Assembly (NCBI RefSeq): GCF_000252125.1
Contig: NZ_AHKF01000020.1
Span: 186,001 to 250,000, forward strand
Direction of reading: 5' to 3'
Source: Flavobacterium frigoris PS1
GTDB taxonomy: Bacteria; Bacteroidota; Bacteroidia; Flavobacteriales; Flavobacteriaceae
DNA length: 64,000 nt
In this document: piece after piece, positions 7,699-16,769 of the stretch
Layout: every line of letters starts with the position of its first letter
Numbering within the stretch: position 1 is the stretch's first letter
Notes under the pieces: model-generated
Databases searched by the model: none
Seen by the model: the letters and a program-made list of their open reading frames with translations, nothing else
Told to the model about the DNA's origin: nothing
Translations under genes and position numbers: made by a program

Positions 7699-10146
7699 TT
7701 AAATGTTTCCAATTCGAATTACATCTGCAAAAATTCCCGAAGCAGTCACCGCAGCACCAGCACCAGCACCTTTTATCAATAAAGGTTGGTCTACATAGCG
7801 ATCTGTATAGAACAATACGATATTGTCTTTTCCTTCTAAGTTGTAAAATGGATGGTCTTTTGTGATGAATTGCAAACCAACGCTTGCTTTTCCGTCTTCA
7901 AACTGGGCTACAAATTTTAATCGGCTGTCTTTGGCATTGGCTTCTGCCAAAATACCTTCAAAATGAGTAGCGTGTTCAATTAGAGATTTAAAGAAATCGT
8001 CATTATTTAAAGTTTCCATACATGCTTCAGGAAGGAAAGATTCATTTTCAATTTCTTCAATTTCCATTTTGTATCCGCTTTCACGAATCAAAATCAATAT
8101 TTTTCTTGCAACGTCAATTCCGCTCAAATCGATCTTTGGATCTGGTTCAGTAAATCCTTGTATTCCGGCTTCTTTTACTACATCATGAAAAGAGTTGTCT
8201 TTATCAAAATTATTGAAGATAAAGTTCAAACTTCCTGATAATACTGCTTGGATTTTATTGACTTTATCGCCTGAGGCTACTAAGTTTTTTACAGTGTCAA
8301 TAATAGGTAATCCTGCGCCAACATTTGTTTCAAACAAGAAAGGAGCGCTGTATCTTCTTGATAAGTTTTTAAGGTTTTTGTAATTGTCAAAAGCGGAGGA
8401 ACAGGCAATTTTATTACAAGTAACAACTGCAACACTCTCTCTTAAAAAGTGCTCATAGGTTTGTGAAACGCTTTCATTTGCCGTAATATCTACAAAAATA
8501 CTGTTACGTAAATTGAGTGCTTTAACTTGTTTAATGAACAATTGTTGATCTGCTTTTTCTCCTTTGTCTAAAAGAGATTCCCATGATTTTAGATCAATGC
8601 CTTCTTCATCAAAAAGCATTTTTCTAGAATTAGCCAAGGCAATAACTCTCAGATTTATTTTTAAATTGTCTTTTAGGAATTTATTCTGTTGGTTGATCTG
8701 ATCGATGAATTTCTCACCTACATTACCAACACCCATAACAAACAAGTTCAATTGTTTTGTGTTGTCTTCAAAGAAGCGTTCGTGAAGTGTATTCAATGCT
8801 TTTTTGACATCTCTTTCGTTAATTACTGCCGATATGTTTCTTTCAGAAGCACCCTGAGCAATAGCACGAATATTGACGTTGTTTTTTCCTAAAGTACTGA
8901 ACATTTTTCCGCTCAGTCCTTGGTGGTTTTTCATATTTTCTCCAACCAAAGCAATGATGCAAAGATTTTTCTCTACTATGCAAGGGTCGATTTTGTGTTG
9001 TGAAATTTCTATTTGAAAAGCTCTATTGATGGCATCTTCTGCATTTCCTGCATCTGAATTTAGAATCCCAATACAAATGGAATGCTCTGAAGAAGCTTGA
9101 GTTATAAAAATTACGTTGATGTTTTCATTTGATAAAACTTCAAACAGTCTTTTTGAAGACCCAGAAACACCAATCATTCCAGGTCCTTCTAGCGTAATCA
9201 AAGAGATGTGCTCGATATGGCTGATTCCTTTTACGGGAGAACCATTCGATAGGCTATTGCTTGAAATAAAAGTTCCTTCTGCCTCTGGTTCGAAAGTGTT
9301 TTTGATATGAATTGGAATATTCTTTCTCAAAACGGGCTGAATAGTTGGAGGGAATAAAACTTTGGCACCAAAATGTGACAACTCCATTGCTTCTTGGTAT
9401 GAAATAGAGGCAATCGGTTGGGCTTGTTTTACGATTTTTGGATTGGCAGTGTACATTCCGTTTACATCAGTCCAAATTTCTAAATCAGTTGCGTCTAATG
9501 CGCCAGCCATAATTGCAGCTGTATAATCAGATCCACCACGACCTAAAGTAGTATTGATGCCATCAAGAGAGGAAGCAATGAAACCTGGCATAACTACAAC
9601 TTGGGAATCATTCGAAGCATAAAAATCAGTAATTAGCTGGTTTGTTACTTCAAAGTTTACTGCTGCTTTTCCAAAAGTGTTATTGGTTTTGATTAGCTCA
9701 CGGCTGTCTTTATAACTGCTGTTTTTTAGATTTTGTTTTAACGTTTCGGCAATTATATAGGACGACAATAACTCTCCAAAGCTTAAAATAGTGTCAGATG
9801 TTCTATTTGATAATTCACCTAATAAGAAGCAACCATCTAATAAAGTCTCCAAATGATTTATTATTCTCTTGATGTGGCTTAATGAACCACTTTGTTCGCT
9901 AATTGGAATTAATTCCTTGATAGCATCTAGGTGTTTTTTCTCGATGTCGGCAACAATCTCTTTATAGCTGTCGTCATTTGATGCTGCTTTTTCAGAAGCT
10001 AGTTGTAACAAATCAGTCACTTTGCTAAGTGCAGAAACCACTACAATTAATTTATCTTGTTTTGCTTTATTGAATACAATGTCTAAGACACGTTTTATAT
10101 TTTGGGAATTGGCGACCGAAGTTCCGCCAAATTTTAATATTTTCAT
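7699..10146 (-). CDS. thrA: Bifunctional aspartokinase / homoserine dehydrogenase
   Basis: An 815-residue fusion catalysing the first and third steps of the aspartate-to-threonine pathway. Residues 1-290 are the aspartokinase domain (KFGGTSVANS at the N-terminus, TLGRGGSDYTAA in the middle). About 310-460 are paired ACT domains, where threonine normally acts as feedback inhibitor (GPGMIGVSGSSKRLFEVLS, then GENMKNHQGLSGKMF). About 465-815 is homoserine dehydrogenase: FVMGVGNVGEKF is the NAD(P) loop, and TNVGAGLPIIDT and GFTEPDPKIDLSG are catalytic-domain motifs. The domain order and length match E. coli ThrA. First structural gene of thrABC; a Thr-rich leader ORF ends 107 bases upstream of its ATG, indicating attenuation as well as allosteric control. 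Confidence 0.97.
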   Translation of the reverse strand: MKILKFGGTSVANSQNIKRVLDIVFNKAKQDKLIVVVSALSKVTDLLQLASEKAASNDDSYKEIVADIEKKHLDAIKELIPISEQSGSLSHIKRIINHLETLLDGCFLLGELSNRTSDTILSFGELLSSYIIAETLKQNLKNSSYKDSRELIKTNNTFGKAAVNFEVTNQLITDFYASNDSQVVVMPGFIASSLDGINTTLGRGGSDYTAAIMAGALDATDLEIWTDVNGMYTANPKIVKQAQPIASISYQEAMELSHFGAKVLFPPTIQPVLRKNIPIHIKNTFEPEAEGTFISSNSLSNGSPVKGISHIEHISLITLEGPGMIGVSGSSKRLFEVLSNENINVIFITQASSEHSICIGILNSDAGNAEDAINRAFQIEISQHKIDPCIVEKNLCIIALVGENMKNHQGLSGKMFSTLGKNNVNIRAIAQGASERNISAVINERDVKKALNTLHERFFEDNTKQLNLFVMGVGNVGEKFIDQINQQNKFLKDNLKINLRVIALANSRKMLFDEEGIDLKSWESLLDKGEKADQQLFIKQVKALNLRNSIFVDITANESVSQTYEHFLRESVAVVTCNKIACSSAFDNYKNLKNLSRRYSAPFLFETNVGAGLPIIDTVKNLVASGDKVNKIQAVLSGSLNFIFNNFDKDNSFHDVVKEAGIQGFTEPDPKIDLSGIDVARKILILIRESGYKMEIEEIENESFLPEACMETLNNDDFFKSLIEHATHFEGILAEANAKDSRLKFVAQFEDGKASVGLQFITKDHPFYNLEGKDNIVLFYTDRYVDQPLLIKGAGAGAAVTASGIFADVIRIGNI

Positions 10147-10198
10147 TTTGTTTGTTTTGATTTAAAAAATGCAACCTTCTTTTATACATCCAATTACC

Positions 10199-10263
10199 TT
10201 CCTCCTAAAAAAAGAAAAATAGTATAATAGGATTATATGTAAAATGTATACCCCTAAGGGGTA
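10199..10263 (-). promoter_or_regulatory. Candidate attenuator region of the thr operon
   Basis: On the minus-strand RNA a perfect stem UACCCC-UUA-GGGGUA (10249-10263) overlaps the last leader codons and its stop, so a ribosome stalled at the Thr codons would cover its 5' arm. About 16 bases later an A+U-only hairpin, UAUAAU-CCU-AUUAUA, precedes a U-rich tract (two U runs over 10207-10220). The arrangement fits an attenuator, but the second hairpin is weak, so which structure terminates cannot be settled by eye. Confidence 0.4.
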
Positions 10264-10358
10264 GTAGTTGTTGTAGCTGTAAATGTAGAGGTAACAGAAA
10301 GTGAAACCCAAATTTGAGTTGTTATCGAAGAGTGATATGTTGATCTGTTGTCTTTCAT
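10254..10358 (-). CDS. thrL: Threonine operon leader peptide (34 aa, 11 Thr)
   Basis: A 34-codon ORF, ATG at 10356-10358 and TAG at 10254-10256, lying between a strong promoter and thrA. It encodes 11 threonines in 34 residues, five of them consecutive near the end (TFTATTTTTP, then stop), plus two isoleucines. This is the classic layout of an amino-acid attenuation leader: when charged tRNA-Thr is scarce, ribosomes stall on the Thr run and change the folding of the RNA ahead of thrA. E. coli thrL works in this way with a Thr/Ile-rich 21-mer; this peptide has no sequence relation visible beyond the Thr run. The promoter -7 box ends only 11 bases before the ATG, so the message has almost no 5' leader. 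An overlapping longer frame (10162-10371) is not credible. Confidence 0.8.
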   Translation of the reverse strand: MKDNRSTYHSSITTQIWVSLSVTSTFTATTTTTP

Positions 10359-10368
10359 TATTGTTTTT

Positions 10369-10396
10369 CAAAAATACAGTTTTTTATAAAAAGCAA
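10369..10396 (-). promoter_or_regulatory. Promoter of thrL-thrABC
   Basis: Minus strand: TTG at 10396-10394, 17 bases, then TATTTTTG at 10376-10369, a full match to the Bacteroidota -33/-7 consensus (TTG, TAnnTTTG). Initiation is expected about 5-7 bases past the -7 box, near 10362-10364, only a few bases before the thrL ATG at 10358. Confidence 0.7.
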
Positions 10397-10831
10397 AAAA
10401 CCTTTTTTCGATTTTTACGAATATTTTAATAATCTAACGAGAATTTGCCCTCTATTGACTATTTCTCATTTTAAGCGCTTGATAGCGGGACAATTGATAA
10501 AATTTATTGAATGAAGAATCTTAAGGGATGTAGTTTTAATTCTTAATTTTCAAAATAGTATGCCAGAATACGCTCGTTTCGACTTGATAAATAATGTATT
10601 TCTTTGCTTTGGCGACAATTTGCATTTGTAATTAGCTTTTACTGCAATATTATTTAGGATGCTTTTATGTTTTTTGAAACTTCGTTGCTATAAAAGCAGG
10701 ATATTCTTGTAATTTTCGCGTCAAATTTAAATAATTAATATTATTTGATAAGTATTTTAAATTATTGTCAATATATGTTGCTTTTTAATATTGATTTATT
10801 GAATTTTGGCTATTCAAAATTCGATACGAAA
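10397..10831. other. Intergenic stretch between the thr promoter and hutH
   Basis: Divergent spacer with no gene. A near-consensus TATTCTTG at 10702-10709 could be a -7 element for the ammonia-lyase gene, but the spacing to the nearest TTG (14 bases) is too short to rely on. Nothing else is recognised. The in-frame ATG at 10745 belongs to an unlikely N-terminal extension of hutH. Confidence 0.4.
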
Positions 10832-12340
10832 ATGGACAATACACATTATATAAGTACTGAGATACTTTCTCTTGAAATAGTACAAGAAATTATTTCGCAA
10901 CACAAATCATTAGAGTTGTCTGATGAAGCCAAAGTAAATATTCAAAAATGCCGTGATTTTCTAGATAAAAAAATGGCTTCCCACTCGGAGCCTATTTATG
11001 GTATTAATACTGGTTTTGGCTCTCTTTGTAATGTGAAAATTTCAAATGAGAACTTGTCTAAATTACAAGAAAACTTAGTGAAATCGCATGCTTGTGGTAC
11101 GGGTGAAGAAGTTCCTAGTGTTATTGTGAAATTAATGTTGTTGCTTAAAATACAATCCTTGAGCTACGGACATTCAGGGATACAATTACAAACAGTAGAT
11201 CGATTGATAGGCTTTTATAATAATGATATTTTACCAGTAATCTATACCCAAGGTTCGTTAGGTGCCTCAGGGGATCTAGCTCCTTTAGCACATTTGTCAT
11301 TGCCTTTGTTAGGAGAAGGTGAAGTGTATTTTGAAGGCAAGAAAGTGCATTCAAGTGTAATAATGAAGCACTTTAACTGGGAACCAATTGTTTTGCAGTC
11401 TAAAGAAGGTTTGGCTTTATTAAACGGTACTCAATTTATGAGTGCTTACGGAGCGCATATTTTAATGAAAGCGAATAAGTTCTCTTACTTAGCAGATTTA
11501 ATAGCAACAATCTCCTTAGAGGGGTTTGATGGTCGTATCGAACCATTTCATGAATTGATACATTTTATTCGTCCTCACAAAGGACAAATCGTAACAGCTA
11601 CTCGTGTTAAAGAATTTTTGGAAGGTAGTGAAATCATTGAGCAAGAGAAAACACATGTACAGGATCCCTATTCGTTTCGTTGTATTCCGCAGGTGCATGG
11701 AGCTTCAAAAGATGCTTTTGAGTATGTGAAAAAAGTATTTAAAACTGAAATTAATTCGGTTACAGACAATCCTAATATATTCATCGAAAGTGACCAAATC
11801 ATTTCAGGAGGGAATTTTCACGGGCAACCTTTGGCTTTAGCCCTAGATTTTATGGCAATTGCGCTTGCTGAATTGGGAAGTATCTCAGAAAGAAGGACCT
11901 ATCAATTGATTTCAGGATTACGTAATCTTCCTGCGTTCTTGGTGGATAACCCTGGATTAAACTCAGGATTAATGATTCCTCAATATACCGCTGCAAGTAT
12001 TGCTAGTCAGAACAAACAATTAGCTACACCTTCAAGTGTTGACAGTATCGTATCTAGTAATGGCCAGGAAGACCATGTGAGTATGGGGGCTAATGGAGCT
12101 ACAAAGGCATTGCGAGTGATGGATAATATCGAGCGCATTTTGGCTATAGAATTGATGAATGCGTCTCAAGCGATTCAATACAGAAGACCTTTGAAATCAA
12201 GTGATTTTATCGAAATGTTTTTAGCTGCTTACAGAGAAGAAGTTTCCTTCATAAAAGAGGACCGAATTTTACATTATGACATAGAGAAAACGGTTTCTTT
12301 CTTGAACAGTTTCCAAATCGAAGAAGATTTACTATCGTAA
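10832..12340 (+). CDS. hutH: Histidine ammonia-lyase (HAL/PAL family)
   Basis: A 502-residue enzyme that removes ammonia from histidine to give urocanate, using a self-made MIO cofactor. The cofactor-forming Ala-Ser-Gly is in GSLGASGDLAPLAHLSLP. YGINTGFGSL (about 51-60) supplies the catalytic Tyr loop, and LVKSHACGTG has the Ser-His pair that in the family favours histidine over phenylalanine. The ATG at 10832 is chosen over one at 10745: the extra 29 residues are hydrophobic and unlike the family, while the shorter form has the usual length. The hut partners hutU and hutI are not adjacent; a formimidoylglutamase-like gene lies 52 kb away at 63093. A tyrosine ammonia-lyase is known from Flavobacterium, so the substrate should be treated as probable rather than proven. 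Confidence 0.88.
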   Translation: MDNTHYISTEILSLEIVQEIISQHKSLELSDEAKVNIQKCRDFLDKKMASHSEPIYGINTGFGSLCNVKISNENLSKLQENLVKSHACGTGEEVPSVIVKLMLLLKIQSLSYGHSGIQLQTVDRLIGFYNNDILPVIYTQGSLGASGDLAPLAHLSLPLLGEGEVYFEGKKVHSSVIMKHFNWEPIVLQSKEGLALLNGTQFMSAYGAHILMKANKFSYLADLIATISLEGFDGRIEPFHELIHFIRPHKGQIVTATRVKEFLEGSEIIEQEKTHVQDPYSFRCIPQVHGASKDAFEYVKKVFKTEINSVTDNPNIFIESDQIISGGNFHGQPLALALDFMAIALAELGSISERRTYQLISGLRNLPAFLVDNPGLNSGLMIPQYTAASIASQNKQLATPSSVDSIVSSNGQEDHVSMGANGATKALRVMDNIERILAIELMNASQAIQYRRPLKSSDFIEMFLAAYREEVSFIKEDRILHYDIEKTVSFLNSFQIEEDLLS

Positions 12341-12367
12341 TTTTAAGAGAACAAAAATCAAATAAAA

Positions 12368-12399
12368 AAACCATCCAAATTTTAGAAATTGGATAGTTT
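12368..12399. terminator. Bidirectional terminator between hutH and the RimK-like gene
   Basis: AAACCATCCAA pairs with TTGGATAGTTT (one G-U wobble), flanked by A-runs on the left and T-runs on the right, so it can end transcription of both converging genes. Confidence 0.75.
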
Positions 12400-12447
12400 T
12401 GTTTTTTTAATCAGTTTAGCAACAAAGCTGTATTGATTGAATCCGCG

Positions 12448-13818
12448 TTATTTTATTTTAAAGTTCTTTTCAATAGCTTTAATCATTTCACCTGCGATAT
12501 CTTTATTTGTCGCCCCTTCGATTCCTTCTAATCCTGGAGAAGAATTAACTTCCAGTAGTAAAGGTCCTTTTGAAGAACGTATAATATCTACACCTGCTAC
12601 TTTTAAATCCATAGCTTTTGCCGCTTTTATTGCGATCCGTTTTTCTTCCATGGTTGCTTTTATTACAGATGCGGTTCCGCCCAAGTGAATGTTAGCTCTA
12701 AATTCTCCAGGCATGGCCTCACGTTGTATTGAGGCTACCACTTTTCCATCGATAACGAAACAACGAATGTCTTTTCCGTTAGCTTCTTTGATGAACTCTT
12801 GTACCAATATGTTAGCATTAACACTTTTAAATGCATTGATAACGCTTTCGGCAGCTTTTTTAGTCTCAGCTAAAACAACACCTTTTCCTTGTGTTCCTTC
12901 TAGTAGTTTTACTATGAGTGGGGAACCACCAACCATTTTAATTAAATCATTAGTATCCAAAGGCGAATTGGCAAACCCTGTAGTAGGGATTCCTATTCCA
13001 CTATTTAATAGTAATTGAAGTGAGTATAATTTGTCACGAGATTGTGTTATTGCGCTTGCAGAGTTCAAGCAAAATACTTTTAATGCTTCGAACTGTCTGG
13101 TTAAAGCACATCCGTAAAAAGTAATACTTGGTCTTATTCTTGGAATAATAGCATCAAATTGGTTTAGAATTATCCCGCCGCGATAATGAATTTCTGGGGT
13201 ATCGGCATCAAGTCTCATATAACACTCCTTGATGTTTAAAAAATGCATTTCGTGCCCGCGCATTTCGCCGGCTTCCATGATTCTTTTGTTGCTATATAAC
13301 TCAGGGTTGCTTGCTAAAACGCCTATTCGTAAACCTGTACTGGCTTTTTCAGAATTCTTATATAATTCCTTGAGATTATCAGTTGTGGGTTGTCCTAAAA
13401 GATATTGTTGTTCTGGATCAACAAGGACTCTTCCGCTCATTGCTTCTCTTCCTAAAAGCATACGAAAACCCATAGAATCCCGATTGGTCAATGTCATTTC
13501 AATAGGCCATTTAGAATCCCCAATTTCTAAAATAGTCTGAATAACGTAGCGCTGTTCACGAAATCCGCTGGAGCTTTTCACGATTCGTTTATCGATTAAT
13601 GGTGCCTCACAGTGTATAACGGTTTTGAGGTTATTCTGAATTGGATTGATGTCAAATCTAACCCAGTTTGCTTCATTTTTGATGAAAGGAGCGATGTTTA
13701 TAGCATGTAATGCAGATGTTTTTGCACCTGAATCGACACGCGCTTTTATTGTAGGAATTCCCAGTTCTGGAAATGAACACCATTCTTCGCTACCTAGGAT
13801 TACTTTGTTTTGTGACAT
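12448..13818 (-). CDS. RimB-like protease domain fused to RimK-type ATP-grasp ligase
   Basis: A 456-residue two-domain protein. Residues 1-140 are the ATP-dependent zinc protease / RimB family (PF05618) domain, a retropepsin-like fold, with the signature [13 protein letters not shown] at about 27-39 and RMLLGREAM further on. Residues about 160-456 are an ATP-grasp ligase of the RimK family: [20 protein letters not shown] binds [23 protein letters not shown] follows, and [15 protein letters not shown] is the metal-binding end. RimK adds glutamates to ribosomal protein S6 in E. coli, and separate RimB acts in the same system in Pseudomonas; here the two activities are one chain. The target is inference. 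It ends 49 bases from the shared terminator and is followed upstream by clpC, 141 bases away with its own terminator. Confidence 0.85.
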   Translation of the reverse strand: MSQNKVILGSEEWCSFPELGIPTIKARVDSGAKTSALHAINIAPFIKNEANWVRFDINPIQNNLKTVIHCEAPLIDKRIVKSSSGFREQRYVIQTILEIGDSKWPIEMTLTNRDSMGFRMLLGREAMSGRVLVDPEQQYLLGQPTTDNLKELYKNSEKASTGLRIGVLASNPELYSNKRIMEAGEMRGHEMHFLNIKECYMRLDADTPEIHYRGGIILNQFDAIIPRIRPSITFYGCALTRQFEALKVFCLNSASAITQSRDKLYSLQLLLNSGIGIPTTGFANSPLDTNDLIKMVGGSPLIVKLLEGTQGKGVVLAETKKAAESVINAFKSVNANILVQEFIKEANGKDIRCFVIDGKVVASIQREAMPGEFRANIHLGGTASVIKATMEEKRIAIKAAKAMDLKVAGVDIIRSSKGPLLLEVNSSPGLEGIEGATNKDIAGEMIKAIEKNFKIK

Positions 13819-13900
13819 ATTTTAAATTGTTTGAGCGGTAATTATAAAGTTCAAATGTAAATATTTGTTTTTAATAATATAGGAAATAAATATAAAGAAT

Positions 13901-13933
13901 AAACCCGCTATGTTATAAAAACGTAACGGGTTT
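13901..13933 (-). terminator. Intrinsic terminator of clpC
   Basis: AAACCCG...CGGGTTT with an imperfect inner stem, 27 bases past the clpC stop. On the minus strand the T-run after it is only moderate, so some read-through towards the RimK-like gene is possible. Confidence 0.65.
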
Positions 13934-13959
13934 ATTTTAGTAATTACTGATTTAACAAT

Positions 13960-16509
13960 CTATTGCTTTGTAGGCTCTTCAGCTTTTTTGACTGTTACTG
14001 TCAATTCTTGGGCGCCTTCTTCAATATCCATGAAAATATCGTCACCAGAGGCGATTTTAGAAGTGATAATCTCTTCAGCAAGTGTATCCTCAACATATTT
14101 TTGAATGGCTCTTTTTAGTGGTCTAGCGCCAAATTGTCTGTCGAAACCTTTTTCTGCAATAAAGGCTTTTGCTTTATCTGAAAGGCTTAAGTTGTAACCT
14201 AGTTCGGATACTCTAGCATATAATTTTTTCAATTCAATTTCAATAATTAAATCAATATCATGTTTTTCTAAAGCATTGAACACGATTACGTCATCAATTC
14301 TGTTTAAAAATTCAGGAGCAAATGTTTTCTTTAATGCATTTTCAATGATGCTCTTAGAATTATCATCGGCCTGTGCTACTTTTGCAGCAGTACCAAAACC
14401 AACTCCTTGACCAAAATCTTTTAACTGTCGAGCTCCAACATTTGAAGTCATGATTATAATGGTGTTTTTGAAATCAATTTTGCGACCTAAACTATCTGTT
14501 AAATATCCGTCATCAAGAACTTGCAATAACATATTGAATACATCTGGATGTGCTTTCTCTATCTCATCTAATAAAACCACACAATATGGTTTTCTACGAA
14601 CTTTCTCTGTTAATTGTCCTCCTTCTTCGTATCCAACGTATCCCGGAGGCGCTCCAACTAAGCGAGAAATGGCAAATTTTTCCATGTATTCACTCATGTC
14701 AATACGAACTAAGGCATCTTCAGAGTCAAATAATTCTTTGGCTAACACTTTAGCTAATTGTGTTTTTCCAACTCCTGTTTGACCAAGGAATATGAATGAA
14801 CCAATAGGTCTGTTTGGATCTTTCAATCCAGCGCGATTTCTTTGAATAGAACGGGCAATTTTCAGAACAGCTTCATTTTGACCGACCACCTTACTTTCTA
14901 TAAGCTGAGGTAATTTAGCTAGTTTGTTACTTTCCGTTTGTGCGATACGATTTACAGGAATTCCGGTCATCATCGATACAACATCAGCGACATTGTCTTC
15001 TGTAACTTCAATTCGGTTGTTTTTAGCATCTTCTTCCCATTGTTCTTGGGCTATAGCCAATTCTTTTTCGATGCGTTTCTCATCATCTCGAAGTTTAGCT
15101 GCCTCTTCATACTTTTGTTTTTTTACCACGACATTTTTCAATTCACGAACATCTTCTAATTGACGTTCTAAATCTAAAATTTGTTTTGGAACTTCGATAT
15201 TAGTTATGTGTACGCGTGAACCTGCCTCATCTAAAGCGTCAATAGCTTTGTCTGGTAAAAATCGTTCAGACATATACCTGTTTGTTAATTTTACACAGGC
15301 TTCAATTGCTTCTGGTGAATAAGTAACATTATGATGGTCTTCGTATTTGTTTTTAATGTTATTCAAAATGGTAATCGTTTCTTCAACAGAAGTTGGTTCT
15401 ACGATTATCTTTTGAAAACGTCTTTCTAATGCACCATCTTTTTCTATGTACTGTCTGTATTCGTCAAGTGTAGTAGCTCCAATACATTGGATTTCTCCTC
15501 TTGCTAAAGCTGGTTTGAACATGTTTGATGCGTCTAGGGAACCGGTAGCTCCACCAGCACCAACAATAGTGTGAATTTCATCTATGAAAAGAATGATATC
15601 ATCATTTTTCTCTAGTTCGTTCATTACCGCTTTCATACGCTCTTCAAACTGTCCTCTATATTTAGTGCCGGCAACAAGGCTTGCTAAATCTAAAGTTACA
15701 ACACGTTTGTTGAATAGGATTCTTGAAACTTTCTTTTGAATGATTCGTAACGCTAATCCTTCAGCAATAGCAGATTTTCCAACACCAGGCTCACCGATAA
15801 GGAGCGGGTTGTTCTTTTTGCGTCGGCTTAGAATCTGGCATACACGCTCAATTTCTTTTTCTCGTCCTACGACAGGATCTAATTTTCCTTCTTCAGCCAT
15901 TTCGGTTAAATCTCTTCCGAAGTTGTCCAAAACGGGTGTTTTAGATTTTTTATTTGATTTATTGGCGGGATTATTAAAATTCCCTTCCTTCATACTGTCA
16001 TCTTGTCCTGAATCATCGTTGTATGAGTCAGTTGCTTTTGGTAAATTCTCTAAGAATTCTTCTTCGCTTGGTGTCATATTTATATATTGTTCTTTAGCTA
16101 CATCGTAATCAATTTTTAATTTATTCAGTAGCTTGGTTGTAGGATCGTTCTCGTTTCTAAGAATACATAATAATAGGTGAGCTGTGCTTACGGATGAGCT
16201 TTGAAATACTTTAGCTTCTAAAAAGGTTGTTTTCAATGCGCGCTCCGCTTGACGAGTCAAATGAAGGTTTTTCTTTTCTATATTACTCTCTATAGTAGGG
16301 TTTGCAGGGCTTAGTATTTCTACCTTTCTGCGTAAATGGTCTAAGTCAATAGACAGGTTATTTAATATTTGTATCGCTTTGCCACTTCCATCTCGAAGGA
16401 TACCTAGCATCAAGTGTTCTGTTCCAATGAAGTCATGACCTAGTCGCAAAGCTTCTTCTTTGCTGTAAGTAATAACGTCTTTTACTCTTGGTGAAAAATT
16501 ATCATCCAT
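13960..16509 (-). CDS. clpC: ATP-dependent Clp protease ATPase subunit ClpC
   Basis: An 849-residue Hsp100 unfoldase that feeds proteins to ClpP. Two N-terminal Clp_N repeats occupy about 1-145 (KDVITYSKEEALRLGHDFIG). A linker (150-200) with KSNKKSKTPVLDNFGRDLTE follows. The first AAA+ module (about 200-440) has Walker A GEPGVGKSAIAEG and Walker B ILFIDEIHTIVG. A UVR-type middle segment lies near 455-490. The second AAA+ module (about 540-760) has GQTGVGKTQLAK and CVVLLDEIEKAHPDVF, and the C-terminal D2-small domain contains RQFGARPLKRAI. The presence of UVR and length separate it from ClpA and ClpB. Divergent from gyrA with 260 bases between; no CtsR-like operator is recognised. Confidence 0.96.
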   Translation of the reverse strand: MDDNFSPRVKDVITYSKEEALRLGHDFIGTEHLMLGILRDGSGKAIQILNNLSIDLDHLRRKVEILSPANPTIESNIEKKNLHLTRQAERALKTTFLEAKVFQSSSVSTAHLLLCILRNENDPTTKLLNKLKIDYDVAKEQYINMTPSEEEFLENLPKATDSYNDDSGQDDSMKEGNFNNPANKSNKKSKTPVLDNFGRDLTEMAEEGKLDPVVGREKEIERVCQILSRRKKNNPLLIGEPGVGKSAIAEGLALRIIQKKVSRILFNKRVVTLDLASLVAGTKYRGQFEERMKAVMNELEKNDDIILFIDEIHTIVGAGGATGSLDASNMFKPALARGEIQCIGATTLDEYRQYIEKDGALERRFQKIIVEPTSVEETITILNNIKNKYEDHHNVTYSPEAIEACVKLTNRYMSERFLPDKAIDALDEAGSRVHITNIEVPKQILDLERQLEDVRELKNVVVKKQKYEEAAKLRDDEKRIEKELAIAQEQWEEDAKNNRIEVTEDNVADVVSMMTGIPVNRIAQTESNKLAKLPQLIESKVVGQNEAVLKIARSIQRNRAGLKDPNRPIGSFIFLGQTGVGKTQLAKVLAKELFDSEDALVRIDMSEYMEKFAISRLVGAPPGYVGYEEGGQLTEKVRRKPYCVVLLDEIEKAHPDVFNMLLQVLDDGYLTDSLGRKIDFKNTIIIMTSNVGARQLKDFGQGVGFGTAAKVAQADDNSKSIIENALKKTFAPEFLNRIDDVIVFNALEKHDIDLIIEIELKKLYARVSELGYNLSLSDKAKAFIAEKGFDRQFGARPLKRAIQKYVEDTLAEEIITSKIASGDDIFMDIEEGAQELTVTVKKAEEPTKQ

Positions 16510-16769
16510 AATATATGTATTGATTGTATGTGTAAATTTAGTGAATTACCATTTGAAAAACAAAAATCGTTCCTTAAGATATCATGTCAGCTAATTGACG
16601 AAAAAATGATGAAATGGAATCGAAAAAAACATTTTATTTATCAAAAAAATGTCAATCGGGTTTTGTTGATAAATCATTAAAATAAGTATGTTAAAAGACT
16701 TTTAAAAATTTCAAAAAAGCGTATATTGGCACGTTTTGAAACTAATATAATTTTTTAATATAACAACTT
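16510..16769. other. Divergent control region of clpC and gyrA
   Basis: 260 bases of A+T-rich DNA between two divergent ATGs. TATATTGG near 16720-16727, on the gyrA side, is a near match to TAnnTTTG, but no clean promoter is identifiable. No gene seen. Confidence 0.35.

Noticed and set aside
10162..10371. A 69-codon minus-strand ORF overlapping the thr leader
   Set aside because: It is in a different frame from the Thr-rich ORF, starts within two bases of the promoter -7 box, and has no Thr enrichment or domain.
16510..16769. CtsR-like operator in front of clpC
   Set aside because: No tandem heptad repeat of the CtsR type is visible, and CtsR is not expected in Bacteroidota.
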